Shown in pieces: positions 23,705 through 49,270 of a stretch of DNA of 64,000 nt. The DNA is from Trichostrongylus colubriformis. Lineage: Eukaryota; Nematoda; Chromadorea; Rhabditida; Trichostrongylidae. Within the stretch, counting starts at the first letter, position 1; each line of letters begins with the position of its first letter. The translations under genes and the position numbers were made by a program. The notes below the pieces were generated by a model. It had not been told where the DNA came from. It saw nothing but the letters and a program-made list of their open reading frames with translations, and ran no database searches. Location: positions 6,635,992 through 6,699,991 of the forward strand of contig OZ022261.1 in assembly GCA_963978905.1 (NCBI GenBank), given 5' to 3'.

Positions 23705-23717
23705 ATTACAGAGAGCC
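23705..23717 (+). promoter_or_regulatory. Probable spliced-leader acceptor before the ABCC-like start codon
   Basis: TATTACAG ends at 23711, preceded by a pyrimidine-rich tract, and the ATG follows six bases later at 23718. An acceptor this close to the start codon is typical of nematode trans-splicing. A cis-spliced 5' UTR exon is the alternative. Confidence 0.5.
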
Positions 23718-38382
<14,665 letters not shown>

Positions 38383-40296
38383 TTTACGACTTGGGAAAGA
38401 TCTCACCGGGAGGCAAGGCTCATAGTTTTGCCTTGATTCATCTATTCGTCTTTTTGCATAATTGATGTGTCATTGTTGATTTGTTGATTTGGACACTTTG
38501 AAGATGTGTAATCCCTACTTACACAATCAATTACGGTCAATGTATTCATGCATAATCACGTGATCCCATTCTTATTTCTTGCCTTCTCCTCCATATGATG
38601 ACCATGGTTCAATGGGCTCAACATCGGATTAAAACATGCGGTTCTATGTGCTAGGAAGGATTTAGTCCCATGGATAGGAACTGTTATCTTTGATGTAGGG
38701 AGGGGACAATGAAGGAAAGCAGTATTGAGAAAGATGTTATTTGGAACTGAAAAGGCCAGTTTTGGAGCGATAATCTGTTGTGGAAGTTGCGTTGCATAGC
38801 GCGCCGTTGGGGACTTCAACACGATCTGACCGCGTCCCTCTTCGAGCGCAGCGCTGCATTGGCCGAGTTGCTGCGGGGGCGGGGCAACGCTCGCAGTTGG
38901 CTGGCTTAGCCTTTCGCCGTCTTCATCTACTCCTCAGCGGCTAGTGATGCCAAGGGAGCGATAAGGAAAGAAAGAGAAGGGGTGTCCTCCTTTTGTTTTG
39001 ACGTTTCATCCAGTTCTTTCTCTACTGTTGCTCTGAGTGGTTCAACTATCAACCTTCTTAGTCGGTCAAAGATGTTCTTTCCGGTGGGTTTATCACTCAA
39101 CTTGGAAGTGTAGCCTTGTAGAGTTCTTGGAAATTAGCTCTGATGTGCGCAGGGTGGGCGTTTGAGCACTCTCAGGCGTTCCGCGGTCGTCACTCGCCCA
39201 AACTTCGAACTTCTCAGATTGCTTCATTGAAAGATCTCCATAAGCGGAATAATTAGCCTGGAGTGAGCTTAGTTCAAAAAAAGAAGTGGCAGCGATTTGG
39301 CGTGGCCTGTGGCTTGGGGTATAGCAGAAGTGGACATCCATCCGAAGTTAGGCGCGACCGCACCATCTTAGTTTGGCCTCAAGGCAATGCCCTAATGTAG
39401 GTGATAGGTCATCATAACGCTCTTTTTTCTGTGGTCTCTGGAAATCTTCAGTAAATTTGATCAATCACTCCATTGCGGTGTCATCATAATACTTTGTAAA
39501 GTCGTGTGCTTTTCATGTGCAATCGCATAATTCTATTCCTGTTCCTGTTCTCTTTCGCCAATTCGTCCCTTAAAAGTCGGGTGCTGTACTGCGGAGGTGA
39601 TGCATGTGCCAGGAATGCCTGTGATTGGATCATCTCTCGTGAACACCAATAGTAGTCAGCTTCTGCATGTGCTTCTTCATTCGAAGAATGTCGGCTTCTG
39701 TGTTAATGTTGCTAGCGTTGCTGTTAACGTTGTGTAACTTTGTGAGCTTTCCAGTGGAAACATAATGTACTATACCATAATTGCACCAAGATTAGTAATT
39801 TTTTCGTAAGCAACGGGATACAAGCATATTTGACGGCTTAATTGTTCAGCGTGGTTACGAATGCAGGATTATTTTTGGGATCTTTATTTTGTTTTGATTT
39901 CTTCATTGTGTTCTATATTCAGCATACATATTATCTCTTCTATATGTTCCTCATTAAGTGAGACCCTTTCTAAGTATTGTAATCGATTTCTATGTAATTA
40001 ATGTAATAATATGTGTTATTCGTGCTTATTTGAGTTTCTTTCGTAATAAAATAGAGGAGTCTTACCGGTGAAAGACTGTGTTAGAACTGGGATTGGCCCA
40101 TCCGCTACATTTTCTATTCGGGTTCTTTTTGCCGTGACTCGCAATGTCCTGAACTTTGCGAAAATTTATCGGTCTGAGTCCTATAACTCACTTAAGCATG
40201 TGTATACGATAGAGATGGAGTGTCTCCTCCTGGATTCTTCTCCTGGCATGAATCGAATTCCACAAAGTTTTAGTAGGCGAAATCTGAGCAAATTTA
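38383..40296. other. Downstream region of the ABCC-like gene
   Basis: No further gene was recognised. About 38760-39030 shares blocks with the T3 elements (GCCGAGTTGCTGCGGGGGCG and GCGGCTAGTGATGCC). An AATAAA lies at about 40043-40048, far beyond the stop, so its use by the ABCC-like gene is uncertain. Confidence 0.45.
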
Positions 40297-41064
40297 CACC
40301 GCTAAAAGGCACAATACGCGACAGTCAGATCAGTGGCTTCCTTTCTTGGGACAAGTATGTAGATCCCTGGATAACTGTCCAGACTGTGCCTTTGTTGCTG
40401 CTGCGGGGTGCACCTTCACGGTGTTGGGCCTGCTTGAACACAACCGAGCCACGCTCACCCAACCATATCACACCTGGTCTTGGACGAGATTGTGTCTACT
40501 TACGACAGAAAATCGGTTCGCGGCGTCGCACTCGCGGCGCCACCAGTACGACTTGCCGAATCGATTGCCCTAGAGAGCCCGGCAGAGCGTGGCTGCGTCA
40601 CCTCTGCACTTCCTCCCATGCCACACTGCCTCTTACACCCATGCCACCCTCCCTCCTCCACCCATGCCACACTGCTCGCTTGAAGGCTGCCATGCCCTGC
40701 CACTGGCACTCGCACCCACCGCGCCGCTCGTCACGGATGGCCACGTGATTTTTCGTCGTGAGTAGACACACCCCTTGGACGAACAAGTTTCCAATGTGCC
40801 ACTCACAAGGAGAAGGAAACTTGCCATAGGAGAAGGTAGTTTGATGAAGGAGCCATTCCGATGATGGAAGCAGTTTCCACATTGGTGATTTATCGTCTTT
40901 GGGTGGGCGTCACTCGGTTGTGTTCAAGCGGGCACAACACACCGAGGGTGCACCGTGAGCCGCAACAAAGATGCAGTCTGAGCAGTTACCTGAAGACCTA
41001 CTTACCCCAAGAAAGTAGGCCACTACTCTGATTATCGCGTGCTGTGCCTTCAGTGTAACGGTGT
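40297..41064. mobile_element. Fold-back element with about 190-bp inverted arms
   Basis: The left arm (from CACCGCTAAAAGGCACA to about 40480) and the right arm (about 40875-41064) are imperfect reverse complements. They share TGGACAAG/TGGGGTAAG, CAGACTG, TTTGTTGC, GGTGCACC and TTGAACACAACCGAG blocks. The centre carries short CCATGCCAC-type repeats. Neither the long ORFs nor their complements show protein motifs. The target duplication is unclear. Confidence 0.65.
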
Positions 41065-42580
41065 GAGTTTGCACGGCTGTCGCTAGCGCTGAGTTTGAAG
41101 AGATAGGAAAACGCGAAAAATGTGATCAAAAAAGGTTGGTGTCAAGCCCACAAGCACTTTGATATTTTTGTGAGGACAGACCAATTTTCGTAAAGGAACC
41201 CGTTATCACGGATGACTGCGGCCCTGTGGATAGTGTCGAGTCAAGATTTGATTTTATCAAGTGAATTAGTTTCCTCTCTTCTATACTATTTTTATGGAAT
41301 TTTTCTTCATGTCTCTTTCTCAGTTATCTCGATCAACACATCCTGGCCTATCCACTCATGGATTCCAGAGGATTCAACTCCGAAAATTGACTTGACTGCG
41401 CATGATCTGTGACTGTTTGGTGATGGTGTGCTTCATGATCATTGATGTGGTTTGTGAATCACTTTTGCGGTAAAATCCATCTAGCAGATATTCTTTGCTT
41501 TCCCCACGGTAGCACGATGTCACAATTATGTCCCTGTTGCTGTTTTCTGTTACCACATCTTGGATCTCAGAATGTGCCCCATTCTGTTCATTGAGAAGCC
41601 ATGCATACTGCAATAGCCCCCCATACCCGCTTGACTGTGGGTTCGAGGTATTTCCAATTAAATCTTTGTGAGAGGGGCGTTTCAAATTCTGGGTCCCATC
41701 TCTTCAAGAACGAATCGAACTTACTCTCATCGTTCAAAGCTGTAAGCTCCAGGTAAAGTGGCCGTTTTGAGCATTATTGCATGTATACGTGGTCCTTAGC
41801 TTTATGTCCATAAAGTTGCATGATTTTTTGGATAGACCTTAGATAACTGATTTCACTAGAATTTTAACGGGATGCATGCCTAGAGTAGGGTCAGAAGCGC
41901 TTGCGCTTCTGGTCGTTGTACGAATTCATCTTCAATCATCAACAGCACCTTTTGTTTTAGGCCTGCATTCGATAGCATAATGATTGGTACAATCACTAGC
42001 TGATCTGGGGACGTGTCTATCCACTTCAAAAAACACAATGTTTTGTCCTCTCTTGGCCGTGGAGTCTCACAAACCTCCTTTTGGCAACTACGTCCACATG
42101 ACTGGCACGACCTCCCACCCTGCCAGAAGAACGACTTGGAAATGTGTCGTTGACCGTGCCTCGTCGATCAGGTAAGTGTTTCTACGGGAATAACCCTGTC
42201 AGTACAGTTAGTAGCATTTTATTTGAAATCGGCTGTGATTCCATTCGAAAAATCGTGCATTGCTTCAGAGTCTCACTATTAGCATGATGCAAAAAAAACA
42301 AAAAAAAAGATTCTTAGCTGTTATTAACGTCATTTTCCAGATTTCACTAGCATATATGTAGTGCAGTGTCCGATCTGTGTCATCCAGAGCAACAGCCAGG
42401 ATCCTAGCTTAGTGTCGAGGGGAAGTTTTGGGAAATACGATTCTCTCCTCTCCGGTAGACGCATCCGAGTTTTTGGAAATACAACCCCATCCCTGCTTGA
42501 GGCATCTGGGAGATGCCTGTTCTTTGTTCCTAAAGCCAGCATAAATTGATGAACATAGCATTTACATACCTAGTTCTAGG
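41065..42580. other. Intergenic DNA without recognised features
   Basis: No supportable exon or element was found on either strand. Short ORFs lack splice context and motifs. The interval ends at the 3' tail of the older LINE. Confidence 0.4.
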
Positions 42581-45220
42581 TCTTCTTCTTCTTCTTCTCC
42601 CTTGTACTGATCCCGCGTCGTTGCAAGGTCTGCAACACTCGTCATCCGCCTCCATTTGTCCCTTCCTAGGGCTTCTACTGCCATGCCATGGCGCTGATAT
42701 CGGTAAGGTTTTTCTCGATAATTTCCTTCCATCTCTTCTTTAGGGCTCCCCGTGACCCGAAGTTTCGAACAACAGAGCCCTCGTTATGGGATGATCCTCT
42801 TGCTCTCTAAGCACGTGCCCGTACCGTAACTGCTGCTCCCTCACCTTTACCTGGACAGGAGCCGTCTGTATGACCGCTCGCACGTCCTCATTTCTGACCT
42901 TGTCGAGCCGTGTCCAGCCGTGTCCAGTGCGCATCTATGTAACAATTAGTATCCTCATTTCTGCGATGTGCAGCTGCTCTTTGTTATAGGCCAGTACTTA
43001 CTCCCCTACTGCATTGCGGGCCACCGATCGGTGCTCCTTACCCTCAAGAGTTTTAGAGCACCGTCGATCGCAAAAGATCTAGAAGTCATTCGTCGCTTCA
43101 TCCATGCCGCAGTTATTCGAGACTTCACTGCCTGATCCACAGTACCCTCAGTAGCTAGACTGCTTTCCAAGTACCGGAATTTCTCAACCCACTATAACTC
43201 CTGTATCTTCCCACGAACTTCGTCTTCTTCACGTTCAGCCGATAACCATTTTCTGACAGCAATTCCTGCAACTTTTTTTTCTGGGCTTTGGTCTAGAGTT
43301 CTTCTCTAATATCCGCGATCAGGGCAATGCCATCAGCGTCGAGGATGGTCTTTAGCAGCTAGCTGATCTTTTGTGCACCTCTACCGTAATGTCCACTTCA
43401 CCGGTTTCCCCGTGCGGAGTGCGTACGATTGCTTTAGCGCCGTCGCACATATCTCTCATAAAAGAGATGAGGTGTTCCGGTACATTCTATTCCCGAAGGG
43501 CGCTGCAGATTATTCCGTTCCCGAAGGGCCCTGCGAATTATCGGTCATGGTAGACGGTCCAATGCCCTTTGTAGGTCGAGGAAGACCAGGTCGCATGATC
43601 GACGCTTTTCTCGTATTTCTCCATGGCTTGTCGGACGATGAAGATCACATCCGTCGTTGACTTTCCGGGCACGAGGCCAAACTGCCCCTGGGGGATTGAG
43701 ACTAGATCTCATAGTTTCAAATCGACCAACCTCGTATGGCTGCATAGTATGAACTGTCAATTCGATTCCTTTCCCTTGGTAGTTAACGAATTCCATTACG
43801 TCCCCTTCCTGCTTAAAGATGAGAACAAAGATACTGGTCCTTCAGACATTCGAATCTTTCCAACTCGGACATCGTGTTGAGGTATCGAGCGGGCCACCCT
43901 ATCCCGTACTCTCCAAGGGCTTTCCATACCTCTACCAGTACACCATCCGAGCCAACCGCCTTTCCAGCCTTCATCTTTCCCAGCACTAAATGTGCTTCTT
44001 TATCTGTCTATTACGGAATAGGTCCAGCCGTTGCATCTTTCTGAGCGCACCCCTTGCAAGGGATTTCTCATTCAGTAGCTCGTTGTACTACTCTGTTACC
44101 TTCTCTTGACATGGGCTGGCATCCATAGAATGGCACCCTCGCTGCTCTTGACGGTCTTTCCCACTCTGATGTCTTGATTGTCTCGAAGCCACTCTCTTTC
44201 AGCCGGAAGGCGAACATATTGGTGTCTTCACTGATCAACTTCTCGTACAAAGCATCCATCTCCGTGTTCTTCGCTTTGGCTACGGTGGTCCTTGCAATCC
44301 TCTCATAACTTTTGTAATGGACGCGATCTTCTGGCCTCCACGTTATCCGCAAACGTTTGTATCCTCTCATCTTCTACTTCAGTACACGTTGAACTTTTTT
44401 GATCCAGGACCACCCCTCTTCATCACCCCGAAGACACCTCGTGTTTAGCGTAATGTGTCTTTGACGCATCGTCGAATGACCTGTGCCGCTCCGCTCCATG
44501 TTTCCTGGGCGCTGTAAGGAACTGGAAGGCTCATCTTCAGCACTGTTCTCTTAAGGTCGTTCCTTTCCTCATTATGTACCATCCACCACCGGATCATCCT
44601 TTCGGTTTTCACTCTCTTTTCTTGGGGGGTTCCGTGGCAATGTCTGTTAACAGAGGCTTGTACTGTTGGCAGCTCCTCTCCTGACAGTACTTTAATGTCT
44701 TTCACAGCCTTTGAGGCCGATCTTTTTACGAGAATATGGTCGGTGTTGTTTGCCTTCCCCATTGCCATAGGTCACCTTTAGAGTCTTTCTTTTTGCGAAC
44801 AACATGCTGTAGACTGCTAGGTCATAGGCTTGTGTCGGACTGGGAACCTTCTCTTCCCCAGCTTTCTTGTCCCCATTCCTTTGCCTCCATCCCTGCCGAC
44901 GTGACCATTCAGATCATCTGCCACAGTGAGGTAGTCGCTTTCTGGAACGGATCTGATGGCACCGACAGGGTTGAGATAGAACTGGTGTTATATGCAACTT
45001 GCTTGTGGTGCGTATACAGTGCGTTTCACAATTATAAGGTCACCCCTTAATTTCAGGTTTTCTCGACAACACTCCATTGAGGGATCTTTTCAGTCTCATA
45101 GACGGATTCCTCACCTAAAATAACCTCCGTGTCCGATTTTTGGTAGTAGTCTCGTTTACCTTATGTTTTTAGGAGTATTTTTTGTGTTTTTGCACCGTTT
45201 CATAATTATAAGGTCACCCT

Positions 45221-46531
45221 CTTCTTCTTCTTCTTCTTCTTCTTCTTCAGCGTCGATCCCGCTCTGTTGCAGGGTCCGCATATCTGGACTTCCGTCTCCA
45301 TTCCTCTCGATTTGTTGCGTCACCTGGATGAAGGCCGCGTTTCTTCATGTCTTGATGAAGGGTATCGGCCCATCGCTGTCTCGGTCTTCCTCTCGGCCTC
45401 TTGCCTATCACCTCCGTTTCGTATCCAATACGGGCGACGCTCTCAACATTAGCTCTAAGTACGTGGCCGAACCATCGAAGTCTTCTCTCCCGCATCTTCT
45501 CGTCGATGGGAGCGATGCCGTATCGCCTTCGGATGTCCACGTTGGTCACTTTGTCAAGTCTCGTGAGACCGGAGATCCAGCGCAGCATTTTCGTTTCCAT
45601 AGTTCCGAGCTTTCGCTCCGTCTCTTTCGTTGCCGGCCAGGTTTCCGAGGCGTAGAGGGCGACAGGTCTTACGATTGTGCGATGCACTTTTGACTTAAGC
45701 CTGTCGCCGATCTTACGGTCGCATAGGACTCCCGTTGTCGTTTTCCACTTTTTTCAAGCGGCGCTGATGCGTGAAGTGGCCTCGTGCCGAAGGTTTCCGT
45801 CTTCGCTCACTGTTGAGCCCAGGTATTTGAAGTGGCTGGCGCGAGGCATCATCTCGCCACTGATTTGGATGGAGCCAGCTTCTGCAGTATCCGTCGTCAG
45901 GTACTCCGTCTTCTTGATGTTAAGTCGAAGACCGTATCGTGCCAAGCGGTCTTTCCATCTCTGAACTTGCCGCTGCAGCTCCATCTTCGTCTCTGCTGCC
46001 AACACCACATCGTCTGCGTAAAGCAGCGTCCACGGGATGGGTTGCTGCAGGTCACGGGTGATCGCGTCCATCACGATTATGAAGAGAAGAGGGGACAGGG
46101 CGGAGCCTTGGTGAACACCAACGCTGATGCAGAAATCTTTCGATGTCCCGGCAGCTGTACGAACTCTACTTTTCGTGTTGACGTAGAGGAGCTGAACCCA
46201 TCGGACGATATGCTCTGGAACTCCATGTATTCTCAGTGAAAACCAGATGAGTTCGTGGGGGACTCGATCGAACGCTTTCTCGAGATCGAGGAAAGCCAAG
46301 TGAAGAGGTTTCCCTTTCTCACGATGCTTTTCCATGAGGAGCCGCACTGCATGGATGGCATCAACTGTGCCGCAGTTCTTGACGAAACCGCACTGGTTGA
46401 TGCTGATGTTGATTATACCTCGAATCCGTGCGTCTACAATTCGCTCGAAAATTTTCATCGTGTGGGCGAGTAGTCGGATTGGGCGGTAGTTACTGCAGTC
46501 GGCCAGGGACCTTAACTTTTTTCTTTTTTTC
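45221..46531 (-). pseudogene. 5'-truncated RTE-like LINE (reverse transcriptase and C-terminus)
   Basis: Minus-strand reading from 46531: CSNYRPIRLLAHTMKIFERI, then LAFLDLEKAFDRVPHELIW, GVHQGSALSPLLF, the catalytic LLYADDVVLAAET, and LRLNIKKTEYL. A single in-frame TGA at 45756-45754 follows RISAA. The same frame then continues through RTIVRPVALYASETWPATKE and RRLRWFGHVLRA to the end. The 3' end is a (GAA)n run at 45221-45248, and an 11-bp target duplication AAGGTCACCCT flanks it (45210-45220 and 46532-46542). The endonuclease is missing by 5' truncation, so the copy was not autonomous. The stop falls at a position that is usually Trp in relatives, consistent with one TGG to TGA change. Confidence 0.88.
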
Positions 46532-46568
46532 AAGGTCACCCTGAAAAAAAGAAAAAAGTTAAGGTCCC
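46506..46568. repeat. Perfect 26-bp inverted repeat at the 5' junction of the inserted LINE
   Basis: 46506-46531 and 46543-46568 are exact reverse complements of 26 bases. The 11-bp loop between them is exactly the target-site duplication. The right copy is the original sequence of the host DNA element (compare copy B after 49473). The left copy is extra and joined to the truncated LINE. Confidence 0.9.
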
Positions 46569-48420
46569 GGCAGGTCTGTGACGATAGATTTGTCTTCCAA
46601 ATACATCTTCGAGATACATATTCAATCGTCTTGTGGCTAGCTTCTATGTTCCTAGAGAAAAGCCCAGATTTGGGATTCTTGTGGTGCTAGGCTCAGTTTG
46701 AGAGCCATTCCAATAAGAATCGGAAGATACCTGTGCTCAGTTAGATGACATCTGAGAGATTCGGTGTCTTAAGATGTTTTTCAGGCTCTGGATTCCCACG
46801 TGAGATTATTACCATTAACGAGGAAGGGATTGTGGGGGGCACTTTCTACAGCACCTCCTCCATGGACCAGATTTGTTTGGAGTTAAGCCATCTTTAGTCT
46901 GGAATCACAGCGTGTACAGCAGCGAGGAAGGAGCAGAAACATCACTGAAGAAATAATGAAGTAGTTTCCGAGGCCTACAGCACACCATAGGGCGGAACGA
47001 CTTCAATTCATAAAGTTGTTCTTGAGCCACGGATTGAACGGAACTGTATTTGTATGGCAGTTGCACCCTGCATGCGAATAATTCCATCCGAATTGTACTT
47101 TTCAGTATGAAAATGCTCTATTTGTATGGTGCTGACGGGTAGAGGTAGTACTAGCTTGGTCTGGGAAGTGCGTCGATCTAGCGGAGCCTCGGCAATTTTT
47201 CTGGGAGAAGGGTGATGGCCTGAGTGGTTTTCGGCAATGAGGTTGCATTGAACCTTGCCTTCGAAACCTGTAGAATGGACGCCAGAGGCTGCTGAAAGAT
47301 CCTACGAAGAAATCAGTTGCCTTTTGGAGCCGACCGGCTCTTCATAATTGCGTCTAACAGCATGACAAGGCTGTTGTTCACGTAGGTCATTCAATGGGAT
47401 CGTGGTTAAAGTTCCGAAATACGGACCTCCAGCAATAGATAACATGCAGACTTGGTCTCAGCTCTATTGGGGAGACCTGGAAGAAATCGCCACAAAAATA
47501 TTTACTCCAATAATCGCCAGTTCTAGGAAGCAAAGCTGCTGAAACAGGCAATTGTTGAAGACTGGAACAATATCTGTGGTAAGGCTCTTCGGGATTTCCT
47601 TTCTACTTTCCCAAACGGCTAGTTAATGTCGCTCTTAAAAAGGAGGGAACCATAGATTATGAGCTCCTTCGAATGCGCTGTTAACTCTAGCAAATCTCCT
47701 CTTTCTTCGGAGTGACCTTATAATTATGAAACGGCACAAAAATTAGATTATAGAAAAATCGGGCTATAAGGTAATGTCATCAAAACTAGTATGGAAGGGT
47801 TTTCTGTGGTGGGGAATCTGTAAAAAATACTTAAAAAATTTTCGGCTGGCTGTGTGTTCTGAAGACCGGAAATTTGGGGGTGACCTTATAATTATGAAAC
47901 GCACTGTATAGTTATCATAGTCCATTATCCCTATTGTCTATCCTCGCGACCATTATTTGCTCGTTGATCCTATTTACGGCAGAGATGCAATCTTTGCGAG
48001 TCTCTGCTACCGCGATAGGAACTCCATTCCATTTGTTTTCTTCGTTGTAAAAAAGCTTGGTTTTTACTCCAATCTTCCTTGCGTTGGCCCCTTTCCAACG
48101 GGTCCCCTGGAGGCAGAGGACTTCGACGTTTCTGCGTTTCATGGGTCAGCAACCTCACTAGACTTGTCGGTGAGCGATCCGATGTTCAGGCCCCAATTCG
48201 AACTAGCTTCTTTGGCAGAATTCGTCTAACCCTCGACAGCCCTCGCATACTGAACATAGAACTCGGGCGGATGTTTTGCCTTTCTTCCAAATCACGTCCT
48301 ACCTTCATCATTGACTCTTGTATGACTATTCAAGAGGTTTTTGTGAAGGGATCAGTCCATCAGCCGGCCTGTCAACTTGGGTCTGTCTCTGGTAACGTTA
48401 CCACTTTTGCAACTTCTCGC

Positions 48421-48560
48421 TAGGCACGGTTTGTGCCTCGACAGGGATCGAACTCACGAGGAAGGTCTTCCAACTCATGACGCGCTTTGTGAAAGCTGTT
48501 TTTTGCATGTATGGGGGTACCTACAAGAATCATATAACTAATGCTCATTTTTGCTGCGCG
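48421..48560 (-). repeat. Dispersed repeat, tRNA-like end, copy 1
   Basis: Inverse of part of 51230-51415. Shared blocks are TGTAGGGCCGCGCAGCAAAA, ATACCCCCATA (as TACCCCCATA here) and AAAGCGCGTCATGA. A box-B-like GTTCGATCC occurs near its end on the minus strand. The two copies flank the region with copy B. Confidence 0.6.
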
Positions 48561-48699
48561 GCCCTACAAACGCCGAAACGGGGTTGATGGTTCGATCCCC
48601 ACTGAGGACAAATTTTTGCAAAATTTAGATTTTCAGTTTTTGGACTCGTAAACATTCGAATATGAAGAATAAGTGCAGTAATCACATTTAAATTTCCGA

Positions 48700-49260
48700 A
48701 CTGCCCTCTATTGCCAGTTTTCAGCAAGTTTGACAGTCCAATTTTTTAGCCTTTTGGCGTTCATAGCGCACAAACGAAGCGTTTTTACGCGGAACGGATT
48801 TGATATTCGTGTACAAGAGGTCGAACTACCCCCGGGGGTAAGTTTCCAGCCCAATCGAGATTTTGAACCTAATTCGAAAATTTGAGCTGGGTTTTGGTAC
48901 CATCGACTGCACATTCGATGAAGGAGACAGCGATACCACTTGTTAGGAAGTTCTCTCTATTTCTCTTGCTTGGTGCTTGATAGCTGAAATTATAGCGATG
49001 GGCATCCATGCTGTGCATATTCCATTGATTTTCGTCGGTTTTGTGAGTTACTCACTTCTACAAGTAGAAAGCGCTCCATGTACCCATGACCATCTTTTTC
49101 GAAGTTAGGGTCAAAATTTGGAATTGGCTAGAAATGTTCCCCAAGGGTAGTTTGACCCCCTGAACACGGATATGACACTCATTCTGTGCGAAATCGCGAA
49201 TTTCGAGCGCTACGGGCCCTTTCGTGTTCAAAAAGGTCACATCACCAAATTCATTGACAA
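48700..49260. repeat. Imperfect palindromic segment
   Basis: The left arm near 48775-48905 (TGATATTCGTGTACAAGAGG, CGAACTACCCCC) is an imperfect reverse complement of about 49060-49205 (GGGGTCAAACTACCC when inverted, then TTTTGACCCTAACTTCGAAA). It ends at the TA where copy B was inserted. No ORF with motifs. Confidence 0.5.
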
Positions 49261-49270
49261 TTCGTAAATA

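Larger units (their letters stand above)
45017..47906. mobile_element. Long-TIR TA element, copy A (hit by a LINE)
   Basis: Ends CAGTGCGTTTCACAATTATA on the left and the inverse ending GAAACGCACTG on the right, with TA on both sides (45015-45016, 47907-47908). Each TIR is about 200 bp and holds two copies of the motif CATAATTATAAGGTCACCC, one at each end. The interior matches copy B (49271-50840), but copy A is longer because a LINE of 1311 bp lies at 45221-46531. The element itself sits in the endonuclease region of the older LINE. No transposase was recognised. Confidence 0.85.
42581..48430 (-). pseudogene. Decayed RTE-like LINE, split by a DNA element
   Basis: Read on the minus strand, the endonuclease start lies at about 48240-47915 (RRNVEVLCLQGTRWKGA, then GVPIAVAE). 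It is broken at 47907 by a DNA element and resumes at 45014 (YAPQA). It continues through TDHILVKR, the linker and reverse transcriptase blocks (VFLDLQRALDRLP near 43555). The YADD box is mutated to DADG near 43355. The C-terminal DKVRNEDVRAVIQ and YGHVLREQEDHP follow. The 3' end is a short GAA repeat at 42581-42598, the non-poly(A) tail typical of RTE elements. Several frameshifts and stops make it inactive. Without the insert about 2.9 kb remain, close to a full RTE length; the 5' limit is approximate. Confidence 0.8.

Noticed and set aside
40068..40748. 226-aa ORF
   Set aside because: Most of it lies in the left arm and repeat core of the fold-back element, and it has no motif.
42546..42743. 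ORF with a hydrophobic N-terminus resembling a signal peptide
   Set aside because: The leucine run is the antisense of the (GAA)n tail and 3' end of the decayed LINE.
45221..45250. CRISPR-like or regulatory meaning of the CTT repeat
   Set aside because: It is the simple 3' tail of the inserted RTE-like LINE.
46532..46539. Start of the 261-aa reverse transcriptase ORF
   Set aside because: The first residues (MTLKKRKKL) come from the target duplication and the inverted flank; the LINE homology only begins at about CSNYRPI.
48575..48606. tRNA gene suggested by GGTTCGATCC
   Set aside because: No A box or acceptor stem at proper spacing was found.
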